Source of the DNA: Nocardia aurantia
Lineage (GTDB): Bacteria; Actinomycetota; Actinomycetes; Mycobacteriales; Mycobacteriaceae
NCBI RefSeq assembly: GCF_009604425.1
Contig: NZ_WEGI01000004.1
Location: 1-64,000, forward strand
Direction: 5' to 3'
DNA length: 64,000 nt
The notes beneath the pieces are model-generated. The model saw only the letters and a list, made by a program, of their open reading frames with translations, was not told where the DNA came from and did not search any database. Below, piece after piece: positions 10,852 to 19,115 of the stretch. The first letter of the stretch is position 1. The number at the start of each line of letters is the position of its first letter. Made by a program: the position numbers and the translations under genes.

Positions 10852-11129
10852 CCGCGCTCGGTGAGCAACTGCCCCCGCAGGACCCGGTGAGTCAGTTCGC
10901 CCTCTTCTCGAAGGTGGACGTGCCGGGCCGGCTGGTGTCGGAAAACGCTGTCCGCGAACAGAGCTGGTGCATCCTGCGCGCCGCGGACGGCTGGTACGAG
11001 GTCTTCTACTACGAACACGGTTCGCGCACCGAGAAACTCGGCCGTGCCGCCACCCGGACCGCCGCCCTCCGCCTGCTCGGCGGCCGGTTGCTGCATGCCG
11101 ACATCCTCAACCGCAGGACCGCCACCTGA
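10848..11129 (+). CDS. Small protein paralogous to the N-terminus of the TNT protein; candidate immunity or targeting partner
   Basis: GTG at 10848 overlaps the TNT gene's TGA (GTGA), so the two are translationally coupled. The 93 residues contain VPGRLVSENAVREQSWCIL, then RAADGWYEVFYYEHG, then LRLLGGRLL. The upstream protein has the same order of features: VPDSVASIGRYADGHYCLV, PAADGNFEVCRFERG, LGFLGVIGGGL. Either this domain is the immunity fold, with one copy fused to the toxin, or both copies bind the same partner. Not a known immunity family to me. The similarity is seen by eye and was not scored. Confidence 0.6.
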   Translation: MTALGEQLPPQDPVSQFALFSKVDVPGRLVSENAVREQSWCILRAADGWYEVFYYEHGSRTEKLGRAATRTAALRLLGGRLLHADILNRRTAT

Positions 11130-11177
11130 CCGAAAGCTCCGGCGCCGCAGGCATTTCCGGAGCCTTCGGCCGGAGCG

Positions 11178-12071
11178 TCACGCCGGGTATCCGCCCGCCG
11201 CGATGTCCTCGAGCAGGGTCGGGCCGGTGGGGGTCCAGCCGAGCAGTTCCCGGGTGACGGCGCTGCTCGCGGCGCCGTCGGCGGCGAAGAAGCGGCCGAT
11301 CCAGCCGAAGTGGCCGGCCACGTCCTCGGGTGCGACGGCGGCGACGGGCAGGTCGAGGGCGCGGCCGATCGCCTCGGCGATCTCCCGGGTGGGCACGCCC
11401 TCCTCCGCGACGGCGTGCAGGCGGGATCCGGCCGGCGCCTTCGCCAGGCCGAGGACCGCCATGCGGGCGGCGTCGGTGCGGTGCACGGCGGACCAGCGGT
11501 TGGCGCCGTCGCCGGGGTAACCGGAGACGCCGCGCTGCCGGGCGATATTCGCGAGGACCGAGATGAAGCCGTGGTCACCCAGGCCGTGCACCGTCGGCGC
11601 GAAGCGCAGGCTCACGCTGTGCACGCCGCGGTCGACGTACTCCAGCGCGAGATTCTCGGTGCCGCCGCGCGGCGCATCCGGCCCGTGGAACGGGCTCGGG
11701 TCGGCCTCGGTGGCGGGCCGGCCCTGGGCGAGCCCGGCTGTGCCCGATGCCAGCAGGAACGGCCGGCCCGAGCCGGCGAGGGCGTCGGCGATGGCCTGCA
11801 CCGCCGCGCGTTCGGCGGCGGCCGTGCCGATCGGGTCGGCGAAGTCGTGCTTGTTCGCCAGGTGGAAGACGGCCTCGGCGGCCTCGGCGCCGGCCCGGAT
11901 GCCGGCCGGATCGTCGAGATCGCCGCGGCGGACCAGGGCTCCCTTGGCCGCCAGGGCCGCGGCCGAGGCCTCCGACCTGGCCAGGCCGGTGACCTCGTGC
12001 CCGGCGGCGAGCAGTTCGTCGACGATCGCGGAGCCGATCCATCCACTGGCTCCGGTGACGAAAACGCGCAT
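11178..12071 (-). CDS. NAD-dependent epimerase/dehydratase (extended SDR)
   Basis: A Rossmann-fold oxidoreductase: MRVFVTGASGWIGSAIVDEL carries the GxxGxxG motif at residues 7-13. The middle segment YVDRGVHSVSLRFAPTVHG is the region after the catalytic Tyr in atypical members. The usual YxxxK appears as ENLALEYVDRG and so is degenerate. 297 aa. The family includes NmrA-like sensors and sugar or flavonoid reductases, so substrate is unknown. It is transcribed divergently from a TetR gene across an 85-bp gap that contains a strong palindrome, so the TetR is its likely repressor. Confidence 0.85.
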   Translation of the reverse strand: MRVFVTGASGWIGSAIVDELLAAGHEVTGLARSEASAAALAAKGALVRRGDLDDPAGIRAGAEAAEAVFHLANKHDFADPIGTAAAERAAVQAIADALAGSGRPFLLASGTAGLAQGRPATEADPSPFHGPDAPRGGTENLALEYVDRGVHSVSLRFAPTVHGLGDHGFISVLANIARQRGVSGYPGDGANRWSAVHRTDAARMAVLGLAKAPAGSRLHAVAEEGVPTREIAEAIGRALDLPVAAVAPEDVAGHFGWIGRFFAADGAASSAVTRELLGWTPTGPTLLEDIAAGGYPA

Positions 12072-12090
12072 GACGAGTTTCTCCTTCGAC

Positions 12091-12111
12091 TGATGTCAGT
12101 GACAGACATCA
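12091..12111. promoter_or_regulatory. Probable TetR operator (perfect 7+7 palindrome)
   Basis: TGATGTC AGTGACA GACATCA has perfect arms of seven bases around a seven-base spacer, 20 bases before the epimerase ATG. A second, weaker copy (GTCAGTCGCTGTC, near 12125-12137) lies close to the TetR start. Position in a divergent TetR/target gap makes an operator the simplest reading. Confidence 0.75.
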
Positions 12112-12156
12112 ACCTACACCCGAAGTCAGTCGCTGTCATCACCTAGAATCGTCGGC

Positions 12157-12774
12157 ATGGCGCGTTGGGAACCCGGGACCGCGGAGCGGCTGCAACAGGC
12201 CGCACTCGAACTGTTCGCGAGCCGCGGCTACGAGCAGACGACCGCCACCGAGATCGCCCAGTCCGTGGGCCTGACCGAGCGGACCTTCTTCCGGCACTTC
12301 GCCGACAAGCGGGAGGCGCTGTTCCACGGTCAGGAGCGGCTCGAGCAGGCGTTCCTGAGCGGGATGGACGCCGCGCCCGCGGACGCCGGTCCGCTGGAGA
12401 TCGTCATGGTCGCCCTGCGCCGGGTGGCGACGGAATTCTTCCCGGACGAACGCCGCGCGCGTTCCCGGACGCGGCAGGCGATCATCGACCGGAACGCGGC
12501 CCTGCGGGAACGCGAACTACACAAGCTGGCCACGCTGGCCACCACGGTCGCCGCCGCCCTGCGCGATCGCGGCGTCGGCGAACTGCCGGCGGGTCTAGCG
12601 GCGGAATCCGGTATGACGGTGTTCGCGCTGTCGTTCGGGCTGTGGCTCCGCGAGGACGAACAGCGCTCCCTCGCGGACATCCAGGCCGACGTGTTCACCG
12701 AACTGTCCGGACTGACCGCGGCCGCGGCCAGGTCAGCCGTGGACGACGTGCAGCAGCGCGAAGTCCAGCGGTAA
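12157..12774 (+). CDS. TetR-family transcriptional regulator
   Basis: The N-terminal HTH is textbook: LQQAALELFASRGYEQTTATEIAQ, then VGLTERTFFRHFADKREALF (residues ~10-55). A variable helical ligand domain follows. 205 aa. It probably controls the divergent epimerase through the palindrome at 12091-12111 and a second site near its own start. Its 3' end overlaps the convergent methyltransferase gene by 42 bases, which is unusual but both reading frames end in plausible sequence. Confidence 0.9.
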   Translation: MARWEPGTAERLQQAALELFASRGYEQTTATEIAQSVGLTERTFFRHFADKREALFHGQERLEQAFLSGMDAAPADAGPLEIVMVALRRVATEFFPDERRARSRTRQAIIDRNAALRERELHKLATLATTVAAALRDRGVGELPAGLAAESGMTVFALSFGLWLREDEQRSLADIQADVFTELSGLTAAAARSAVDDVQQREVQR

Positions 12775-14400
12775 CCGCCGCTGGCCCACCAGTTTCAGGC
12801 CCGCCGCGGCGAGCAGCGTGCCGTAGTGGTCGTAACTGCGTTCGCGCCCACCGACATTGCAGAGCATGTGCAGATCCCACGCCGGAGCCAGTGAGCCGGT
12901 ACCGGTTTCGGGCAGCAGGCGCTCGACGATGTAGAGATCGGCGTGCGCGGGCATCGCGTTCGCGCAGCGCCGCAGGATCGTCGCGCACTGCTCGTCGTCC
13001 CAGTCGTGCAGCACCCGCGACAACAGGTAGATGTCGCCGCCGCCGGGCACCGTCGTGGTGAAGTCACCGGGGACCAGATCGCAGCGCTCCAGCAGCCCCG
13101 CCGCCCGCAGTCCCGGCCGCGCCTGCTCGAGGGTGACGGCCCGCTCGAACAGCACCCCGCGCAACTGCGGATTCGCCTGCAGCACACCGGCGAGCAGCTC
13201 GCCGTTGCCGCCGCCGACATCGACCACCGTGTTCGCGCCGGCGCAGTCGAGCAGCTTGCCGACGCGGCCGAACATCGCGGCGCCGGCGGCCATGGCGTCG
13301 TCGAACATCGCCGCGCGATCGGGTTCGGCGGCGAAATAGTCGAAATGGTGCTGCCCGAAGTGATGATCGAAGGCGGTGCGCCCGGTGCGCACGGAATAGC
13401 CCAGCTCGGCGAAGGATTCGTAGAAGTAACCACCGTAGAGCCGGGCCAGCGGCCGCAGCGACCGCTCGGCGGTGGTGGCGAGCGGGGCGCCGACATCGGT
13501 CAGCGCCCAGCCGTCACCGGCCGGCCGGACCACGTCCAGATCGGCGAGATACCGCAGCAGCCGGGCCAGCGCGTCCGGATCGGTGCCGGTGTGCCGCGCG
13601 AGATCCGTTGCGGCGCTGCCCGGTGCGGCGGCGAGCCGGTCGGCGATGCCCAGATCGGCGGTGGCGGCCAGCGCCTGCGTGGCCCACGCGCCGGTGAGCA
13701 GCCGCAGCAGCCGGGTGGCCGGATCGGTGGTCTCGGCCAGATGCGCGGCCAGCACCTCCGGATGGTGACCGGCGACGAACAACTCGAGGCGCCGGTGTGC
13801 TTCGCGGGCGTGCCCGGTGCCGGCGAAGTACAGCACGGTGCTGTTCTCGTGTTCGTTGTAACCGCCACCGTCGCTGCCCATTCGGCCGGGCCCGGTGAGC
13901 AGCGCCCGCAATCCGGTGAGCGTGACGGTGTCGATCGGACCGGTGGCCAGCGCCACATGGTTCTCGTGCGCGGCGTCGCGCTCGGCCGCCGCCACCTGTG
14001 CGGGTCCGTCGACCAGAGCGAAAATCTCCACCTCGCACGGTGTTCCGTCGGCGGCGGGTATCCCGGCCCGCACGATCGATACCGGCAGTTCCGCCGCGGG
14101 CAGGCCGTGCCGGGCCGCGAGCCGTTGCCGCACAACGACACTCGGCATCGGCGGCCGGGCGGTGACCCGATGGGCGGCCAGCGCCTCGTCCAGCGCCGCC
14201 AGATCCGGCGGGAACACCAGGACCGCGGCGTGCGCGAGCCGGCAGTGCGCGGCCACGGCGACGCGCTGGGCCTCGGTCAGATCGGGCACCAGGGCGGCGA
14301 GTACCCGTGTGCTGTCGTGGGTTCGGATGAATCGAACGGCCGCGTCCACCTGATCCAGGTCGGCGGGGTCGAGAGTCGATAGTGCCAGCGAACGGGTCAT
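12733..14400 (-). CDS. O-methyltransferase with an extra ~220-residue N-terminal domain
   Basis: The C-terminal ~330 residues are an SAM-dependent O-methyltransferase of the plant COMT/hydroxyneurosporene type. It has a winged-helix dimerisation domain (LGIADRLAAAPGSAATDLAR), SAM motif NTVVDVGGGNGELLAGVL, and catalytic LLSRVLHDWDDEQC. The start at ATG 14400 (MTRSLALSTLDPADLDQ) gives 555 aa, far above the usual ~340. The first ~220 residues (RFIRTHDSTRVLAALVPDL to GGGYNEHENSTVLYFAGTG) match nothing I recognise. The gene lies 14 bases after a p-hydroxybenzoate-hydroxylase-like gene on the same strand, so the pair may hydroxylate and then methylate an aromatic substrate. Confidence 0.85.
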   Translation of the reverse strand: MTRSLALSTLDPADLDQVDAAVRFIRTHDSTRVLAALVPDLTEAQRVAVAAHCRLAHAAVLVFPPDLAALDEALAAHRVTARPPMPSVVVRQRLAARHGLPAAELPVSIVRAGIPAADGTPCEVEIFALVDGPAQVAAAERDAAHENHVALATGPIDTVTLTGLRALLTGPGRMGSDGGGYNEHENSTVLYFAGTGHAREAHRRLELFVAGHHPEVLAAHLAETTDPATRLLRLLTGAWATQALAATADLGIADRLAAAPGSAATDLARHTGTDPDALARLLRYLADLDVVRPAGDGWALTDVGAPLATTAERSLRPLARLYGGYFYESFAELGYSVRTGRTAFDHHFGQHHFDYFAAEPDRAAMFDDAMAAGAAMFGRVGKLLDCAGANTVVDVGGGNGELLAGVLQANPQLRGVLFERAVTLEQARPGLRAAGLLERCDLVPGDFTTTVPGGGDIYLLSRVLHDWDDEQCATILRRCANAMPAHADLYIVERLLPETGTGSLAPAWDLHMLCNVGGRERSYDHYGTLLAAAGLKLVGQRRLPLDFALLHVVHG

Positions 14401-14414
14401 GCGCCCTCCTGGGT

Positions 14415-15599
14415 TCAGATGTCGACGTAGCTTTCCGCGAAGAAGTCCCGATGAGAGCGCGAGGTGGCCAGGCTGTGCAGTTGCGCGCGCTGCAGATCCC
14501 GCCGGAAGGCGGCCGCGGGGCCGGTCGGCGGGTGCAGCAACTCGATCATGCTGTTCGAGAACTGTTGCGCACGGAGAATTCTCGGCAGCAGATCGGCGGA
14601 GTAGCGGTCCAGTGCGGTGTGGTCGTAATGCCGGACCGCGCGGGTGAACGCCTCGGCCAGGGCGCGGGCGCCGAGGACGGCCAGATTCGCGCCCTTGGCC
14701 GCGGACGGACTGATCGAGGTGGCCGCGTCGCCCGCCAGGAACAGCTTCCCCTCCTGGAGGGGGTCGAGGATCTCCGACCGCAGGTGCACCAGGCTGCGCT
14801 CGATGATCGCGCCCTCGCGCAGCGGCCCGTGGCGGTCGGCGCCGAGCCGCCGGGCCAATTCCGCCCAGATCCGCGGTTCTTCCCAGTTCAGCGCGTCGCC
14901 GTGCGGAGCGCACTGCAGGTAGTAGCGGGTGATCTCGGCGCTGCGCGGCATCTGCCCGGCGAAGCCGTCCGGGTGCACCCCGTAGACGACCGTCGAGGTG
15001 GTGGGCGGGGCCTGGGCCAGCAGCGCCAGCCAGGTGATGTCGTATTCGTTCACCGTCCGGGCGACGGTGACCGTCCGGCGGGCGAGGCCGCGAGCGCCGT
15101 CGCATCCACCGATATACCGTGCGGCGAAACGATGTTCGCGGCCCTCGGCATCCCGGGCCTGAACCAGCGGCCGGTCGCCGAAGCGGTCGTGGATCTGCTC
15201 GGCGGTCAGTTCGAAGCGCAGATCGCCGCCGCGCCGGAGGAACTCCGCGACCAGGTCGGTGACCAGATTCTGCTGCGGATACACCGTATGTGGCTCGCCG
15301 CGCCCCAGCTCGGCGTAGTTCAGTTCGAAACGACCCGCCGCGCTTCGGAATTCACAGATGCCGTGGGTCTGCCCGCCGGCTCGCAGTCCGGCGTCCAGAC
15401 CGTGCTCGCGCAACACCGCGACACTCTCCGGGGCCAGGAATCCGGCCCGGGCGCGCTGCTCGATATGGGCCCGGCTGCGCCGCTCCAGGATGACGCACTC
15501 GACGTCGGCCGCCCGCAGCAGGTTGCCGAGGACGAGACCGGCGGGACCTGCGCCCAGGATGAGAACCGCAGTGGTGTGGGTACTGCCATCGGCGCGCAC
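14415..15599 (-). CDS. pobA: 4-hydroxybenzoate 3-monooxygenase-like flavoprotein
   Basis: A single-component FAD aromatic hydroxylase using NAD(P)H and oxygen. The N-terminal GAGPAGLVLGNLLR binds the FAD ADP moiety. CDGARGLARRTV is the DG motif. The HPDGFAGQMPRSAEITRYYLQ segment corresponds to the PHBH substrate and NADPH region, and GKLFLAGDAATSISPSAAKGANLAV is the GD motif that closes the FAD site. Length (394 aa) equals classical PobA. The GTG start at 15599 is the first plausible one. Substrate might differ from 4-hydroxybenzoate because it is paired with a methyltransferase and not with protocatechuate genes. Confidence 0.8.
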   Translation of the reverse strand: MRADGSTHTTAVLILGAGPAGLVLGNLLRAADVECVILERRSRAHIEQRARAGFLAPESVAVLREHGLDAGLRAGGQTHGICEFRSAAGRFELNYAELGRGEPHTVYPQQNLVTDLVAEFLRRGGDLRFELTAEQIHDRFGDRPLVQARDAEGREHRFAARYIGGCDGARGLARRTVTVARTVNEYDITWLALLAQAPPTTSTVVYGVHPDGFAGQMPRSAEITRYYLQCAPHGDALNWEEPRIWAELARRLGADRHGPLREGAIIERSLVHLRSEILDPLQEGKLFLAGDAATSISPSAAKGANLAVLGARALAEAFTRAVRHYDHTALDRYSADLLPRILRAQQFSNSMIELLHPPTGPAAAFRRDLQRAQLHSLATSRSHRDFFAESYVDI

Positions 15600-15717
15600 G
15601 ATTCGAAACCTAGATCAACTGTGGTGGTTTGTCAGATCAACCCAGGCGTGTCGGCGAATCTGTGGCGCAGGCAACACATGTCCGGCAGGCGGCGCGGATG
15701 TGAACGCGCTATGAATC

Positions 15718-18072
15718 ATGCTGCGCGCAATGGTGTTTCACCGAAAGCAGCGACCGTACCCTCGGCCGATGCGGTCATTCGGGCGATCGGCGTGGGGTGA
15801 TGCGGGGCAGGCTGCCCTGTTCGGGGATGCGGCGCGATGGCGGCCGCGGGTGGTGTGGCGGCGTGCCGCCGAGTGGCTGACCGCCACCCGGGCCCGCCGG
15901 GTCGCGGTCCGGCTGATGTCGGGCCTGGCGATGCTGTCCGCGCTCGCGCCGGCCGCGGGGATGGCCGGCGCGGCGACGCGCACCGACGCCGCGGGGACCA
16001 CCACCATCGACGCGATCTCCTGGATGAACGTGCGGGACTCGTCGGGAATCGCGTTGTCCGACTATGTGTTCGCGACCGACCACGGTTCCCTGCTGCATCC
16101 CTCCGATACGGTGCTGTCGACCGTGCTGGACCTGGAGTTCGCCGGATTCATGGCGCTGGTGGTCACGGCGATCTGGCTGATCGGATACGCGATCAGCTTC
16201 CGCTGGCTGGACCTGGTGGCGCAACCGTTGAGCGGCGCCGCGGACGCCCTCGCCGGACAGGTGGCCACCACTGCGCTGCTGCTGGTGGCCGCGACCGCCG
16301 GGGCGTTTTTCGTCGGCTGGTTCGTGTTGCGCGGCCAGATCGCCAAGGCCACACTGCAAATCGTGACCATGCTGGCCGTGGCGGTCGGCGGGGTGCTGTG
16401 CCTGGCCCATCCGCTGGCCGATGTGCTGTCCGGCGACGGGCTCGTGGTGCAGGGGCGCGATGTCGGGCTGGCCGTGGCGGCGGGCCTCAACGGGGACGCC
16501 GATCCGAATCCGGCATCGGTGGCGGCCGGCATGCAGGGTACGCTCGCCGACAATTTCGTGCGACATCCGTTGCAGGTGTGGAACTTCGGGCACGTCGTCG
16601 ACGATTCGCCGGCCTGCCGCGCCGAATGGTCGGCCGGGGTGGCGGCCGGCAGCGACGACCGGATCACCGCCGGGATGCGGCGCTGCGGGGACGCCGCGGC
16701 CTACGCGAAGGCCGAGAATCCGAACGCGGGCCAGATCTGCACCGGGTTGCTGCTGTTGCTGTTCGGCGGGCTGCTGCTCGTGTTCGGGGTCTACCTGGCC
16801 GGCAAGATCGTGGTGGCCGCCGCGGAGGCGATCTATCACGGCTTCCTGAGCATATTCGGTTTCGCCGCAGGTGGTTTCGTCTACGGGCCGACGCAGGTCT
16901 TCCTCGTCCGCAATGTGGTGGACGTGTTCGTCGCGGCCGCGAAGATGGTCGCGTTCACCGTCTATCTCGCGGTGTACTCACTCGTGCTCGACGACGTGTT
17001 CCGGCAGGCCGAGGGCCACGGAGTGGCGGTGATCTTCATCGGTGGCGCGGTGATGATCGTCGGGGTGATCCTGCTGCGCCGGGCCGGACGCACGGTGGCG
17101 GCGCAGGGCGGCCGGATCACGGATCGACTCGGCAGCGTGCTGGCGACCGGGCAGGCGCCCGCGCCCGCCGGTGCGTCGATGGCCGCGGCGGGCGCCGCCT
17201 CCTCGGGCTCGGGCCGCCTGCTCACCGCCCTCGCCGCGGTGAACACCCTCAACGCTAGCCCGGTGACCGAATACCTGATGGGCCGCAGGCGTTTTCCGCT
17301 CAGCTCGCGATCGCGGCTGCGGCAGCAGGCGGAGCTCGCGAACATGGAGACCAGTGCCGAGGCCGGCCGGCGGGGCTGGATGCTGAGCTACTACAGCACC
17401 CGCGAACAGGTCCTCGATTCGGCCCGGTCCGCCGCTGCCGAGCACGGCCACACCGCACTCGGCGCCGCCGTGGCGGTGGACCGCGTGATCGATCGCGGCG
17501 GCAACCTCGGTGATGTCGAATCAGCGCTCGCCGCAGCCGGTTTCGCGGACAAGAGCATGCGGATCGCCGCCATCGAGGCTTACCGTCACCGCACCGGCTG
17601 GGCCCCGAACATGTGGGACGGCGACCGCTACCTCGGCGAGGCCATCGCCTCCCTGAACATTCTGAAACTCGGCCGCACCCCGGCGAATCTGGCGCTGTTC
17701 CAGCGCACCGCCCATCGGCTGGCGAACGACCGATTCGCCGATCCCGAGCTGCAATTCGCGCGCTTCACCCCCGCGGAGCAGACCTTCCTGCACCGTTATT
17801 TCGCGGCCCCGGCGAAGCCGCTCCACGACGCCATCGACCAGGTCGCCACCGGCGCCGCCACCACCATTCCCGGTCTGCCGGGCACGGTTTCGGCGGACCG
17901 CGCCGCGATGCTGAACAGATTCCTCAACGTCCACCTCAGCCGGGAATATCTGGCCGCGGCACAGGCCGGCGACCTACCGGCAGCCGCCGAGACGCTGCGG
18001 AAGATGGCGCTACCGGAATACTGGGCGGGCACCAGCCGGTTCACTCCGGCCAAGACCATCCCGGCCTTCTGA
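15718..18072 (+). CDS. Large polytopic membrane protein, TrbL/VirB6-like
   Basis: 784 residues (or 767 if the ATG at 15769 is used; no strong ribosome-binding site decides). After a signal-like or first membrane segment (VRLMSGLAMLSALAPAAG) come at least six further hydrophobic helices between residues ~130 and 460, for example FAGFMALVVTAIWLIGYAISF. A long Ala-rich hydrophilic C-terminal region follows. The topology, and the conserved DVFVAAAKMVAFTVYL-type segment, recall TrbL/VirB6 conjugation channel proteins and the mycelial-transfer proteins of actinobacterial elements. No relaxase, VirB4 or integrase is nearby. Function therefore remains open, and it could be an orphan from an integrative element. 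Confidence 0.5.
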   Translation: MLRAMVFHRKQRPYPRPMRSFGRSAWGDAGQAALFGDAARWRPRVVWRRAAEWLTATRARRVAVRLMSGLAMLSALAPAAGMAGAATRTDAAGTTTIDAISWMNVRDSSGIALSDYVFATDHGSLLHPSDTVLSTVLDLEFAGFMALVVTAIWLIGYAISFRWLDLVAQPLSGAADALAGQVATTALLLVAATAGAFFVGWFVLRGQIAKATLQIVTMLAVAVGGVLCLAHPLADVLSGDGLVVQGRDVGLAVAAGLNGDADPNPASVAAGMQGTLADNFVRHPLQVWNFGHVVDDSPACRAEWSAGVAAGSDDRITAGMRRCGDAAAYAKAENPNAGQICTGLLLLLFGGLLLVFGVYLAGKIVVAAAEAIYHGFLSIFGFAAGGFVYGPTQVFLVRNVVDVFVAAAKMVAFTVYLAVYSLVLDDVFRQAEGHGVAVIFIGGAVMIVGVILLRRAGRTVAAQGGRITDRLGSVLATGQAPAPAGASMAAAGAASSGSGRLLTALAAVNTLNASPVTEYLMGRRRFPLSSRSRLRQQAELANMETSAEAGRRGWMLSYYSTREQVLDSARSAAAEHGHTALGAAVAVDRVIDRGGNLGDVESALAAAGFADKSMRIAAIEAYRHRTGWAPNMWDGDRYLGEAIASLNILKLGRTPANLALFQRTAHRLANDRFADPELQFARFTPAEQTFLHRYFAAPAKPLHDAIDQVATGAATTIPGLPGTVSADRAAMLNRFLNVHLSREYLAAAQAGDLPAAAETLRKMALPEYWAGTSRFTPAKTIPAF

Positions 18073-18078
18073 ACGAGC

Positions 18079-18744
18079 TCAGCCCAGGTCGTAGGTGTAT
18101 CGGCTCGTCGGGACGACGTCGAGATCACGGTCCGCGCCGAAGGTGGCGACACTGCGCAACATCCGGGTGACCCGCCCCCGCAACTCGTCGTCGTCCCCAC
18201 CGCTTCCCCAGAACGCGTGCGGATCGGTCATCGCCGCCATCGGGAACAGCTCCTCGACCAGCCCGGCGACCGCGGGCCCGTCGGTGACCGGCTCGACCAC
18301 CGTGTTCTGGACATAACCGAAGGTGGCCTGGGTCTCGATGGCGACGGCGGTGTGGTTGTCGTGCCAGGTCCGCAGCCAGGTGTGCCGGCTCATCCCGTCC
18401 GGGATCCGCAGCAACGCGATATTGGCCAGCGCGTCGCACCGCTGCCCGTTCCCGGTCACCGGCGGCGGCAGCGGCACCCGCTCGTCCACGATCCACCCCG
18501 CGAGCCGATCCGCGGTGGCGGACAACAGTTTCGTGATCACGGCATGGTCGGCGCACCACACACTGATGATCGCCGTGACGGGCTCCGGCCCGGTACTGAT
18601 CCGCGTCTGCGCCGCCGCGACATCGGCATCGGAGACGTTGACCTGCAAGGCCCTCGCCCCGGCGTCGGCCAGCCCGCGATGCAACGCGGACCCGTGCAAC
18701 GTGGTCTCCAGATCCTCGCCCCACAGGGCATACATCAGTTTCAT
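18079..18744 (-). CDS. EthD-like (dimeric alpha/beta barrel) protein
   Basis: 221 aa, starting MKLMYALWGEDLETTL. The segment GMSRHTWLRTWHDNHTAVA resembles the EthD/antibiotic-monooxygenase-like barrel signature (W-x-x-x-W/Y-x-x-x-H). The C-terminus reads MAAMTDPHAFWGSGGDDDEL, typical of mycobacterial EthD-domain proteins thought to support oxidation or dehydration reactions. Cytoplasmic, with no cofactor motif visible. It is tail-to-tail with the membrane protein gene (six bases) and head-to-head with the PLP-enzyme operon. Confidence 0.65.
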   Translation of the reverse strand: MKLMYALWGEDLETTLHGSALHRGLADAGARALQVNVSDADVAAAQTRISTGPEPVTAIISVWCADHAVITKLLSATADRLAGWIVDERVPLPPPVTGNGQRCDALANIALLRIPDGMSRHTWLRTWHDNHTAVAIETQATFGYVQNTVVEPVTDGPAVAGLVEELFPMAAMTDPHAFWGSGGDDDELRGRVTRMLRSVATFGADRDLDVVPTSRYTYDLG

Positions 18745-19115
18745 GGCGCGCCTTTCGATCCTGGTGCCATGATGGTGGCCCCTCGGATCTCATCAGGCAA
18801 TCATCCGGATAATGGAACGGTCGCCGGCCGCGGTCCGATTCATCGGGATTTTCGTGGCCGGCGGGGTTTTGCCGACCATATCGGTGTGCCAAGCTGGATC
18901 GATGGAGCTCGATTGCGTCGAGCCTTCGCTCCGATTCCCTCGTGCGACTCACCGGGTCCCCCTGGTTCTGCTGTCGTGCGTATTCTCTTTCGCGCGTCGT
19001 TGCCTCGATCGCAGGTGCGCGCGGTGTTGCCCGATTTCGGAAATTTCTCCCGGATGCGTTGCTGTCGAACCGTGTTCGGGAGATCCGCCTGTCATCTTTT
19101 CCCGAGGAGGCCATC
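18745..19115. other. Divergent intergenic region
   Basis: 371 bases between the EthD-like gene and the PLP-enzyme gene. It must hold both promoters. I see a strong ribosome-binding site GAGGAGG at 19104-19110 for the downstream gene, and no palindrome, RNA gene or convincing small ORF. Open frames across it lack the codon bias of the neighbours. Confidence 0.5.
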
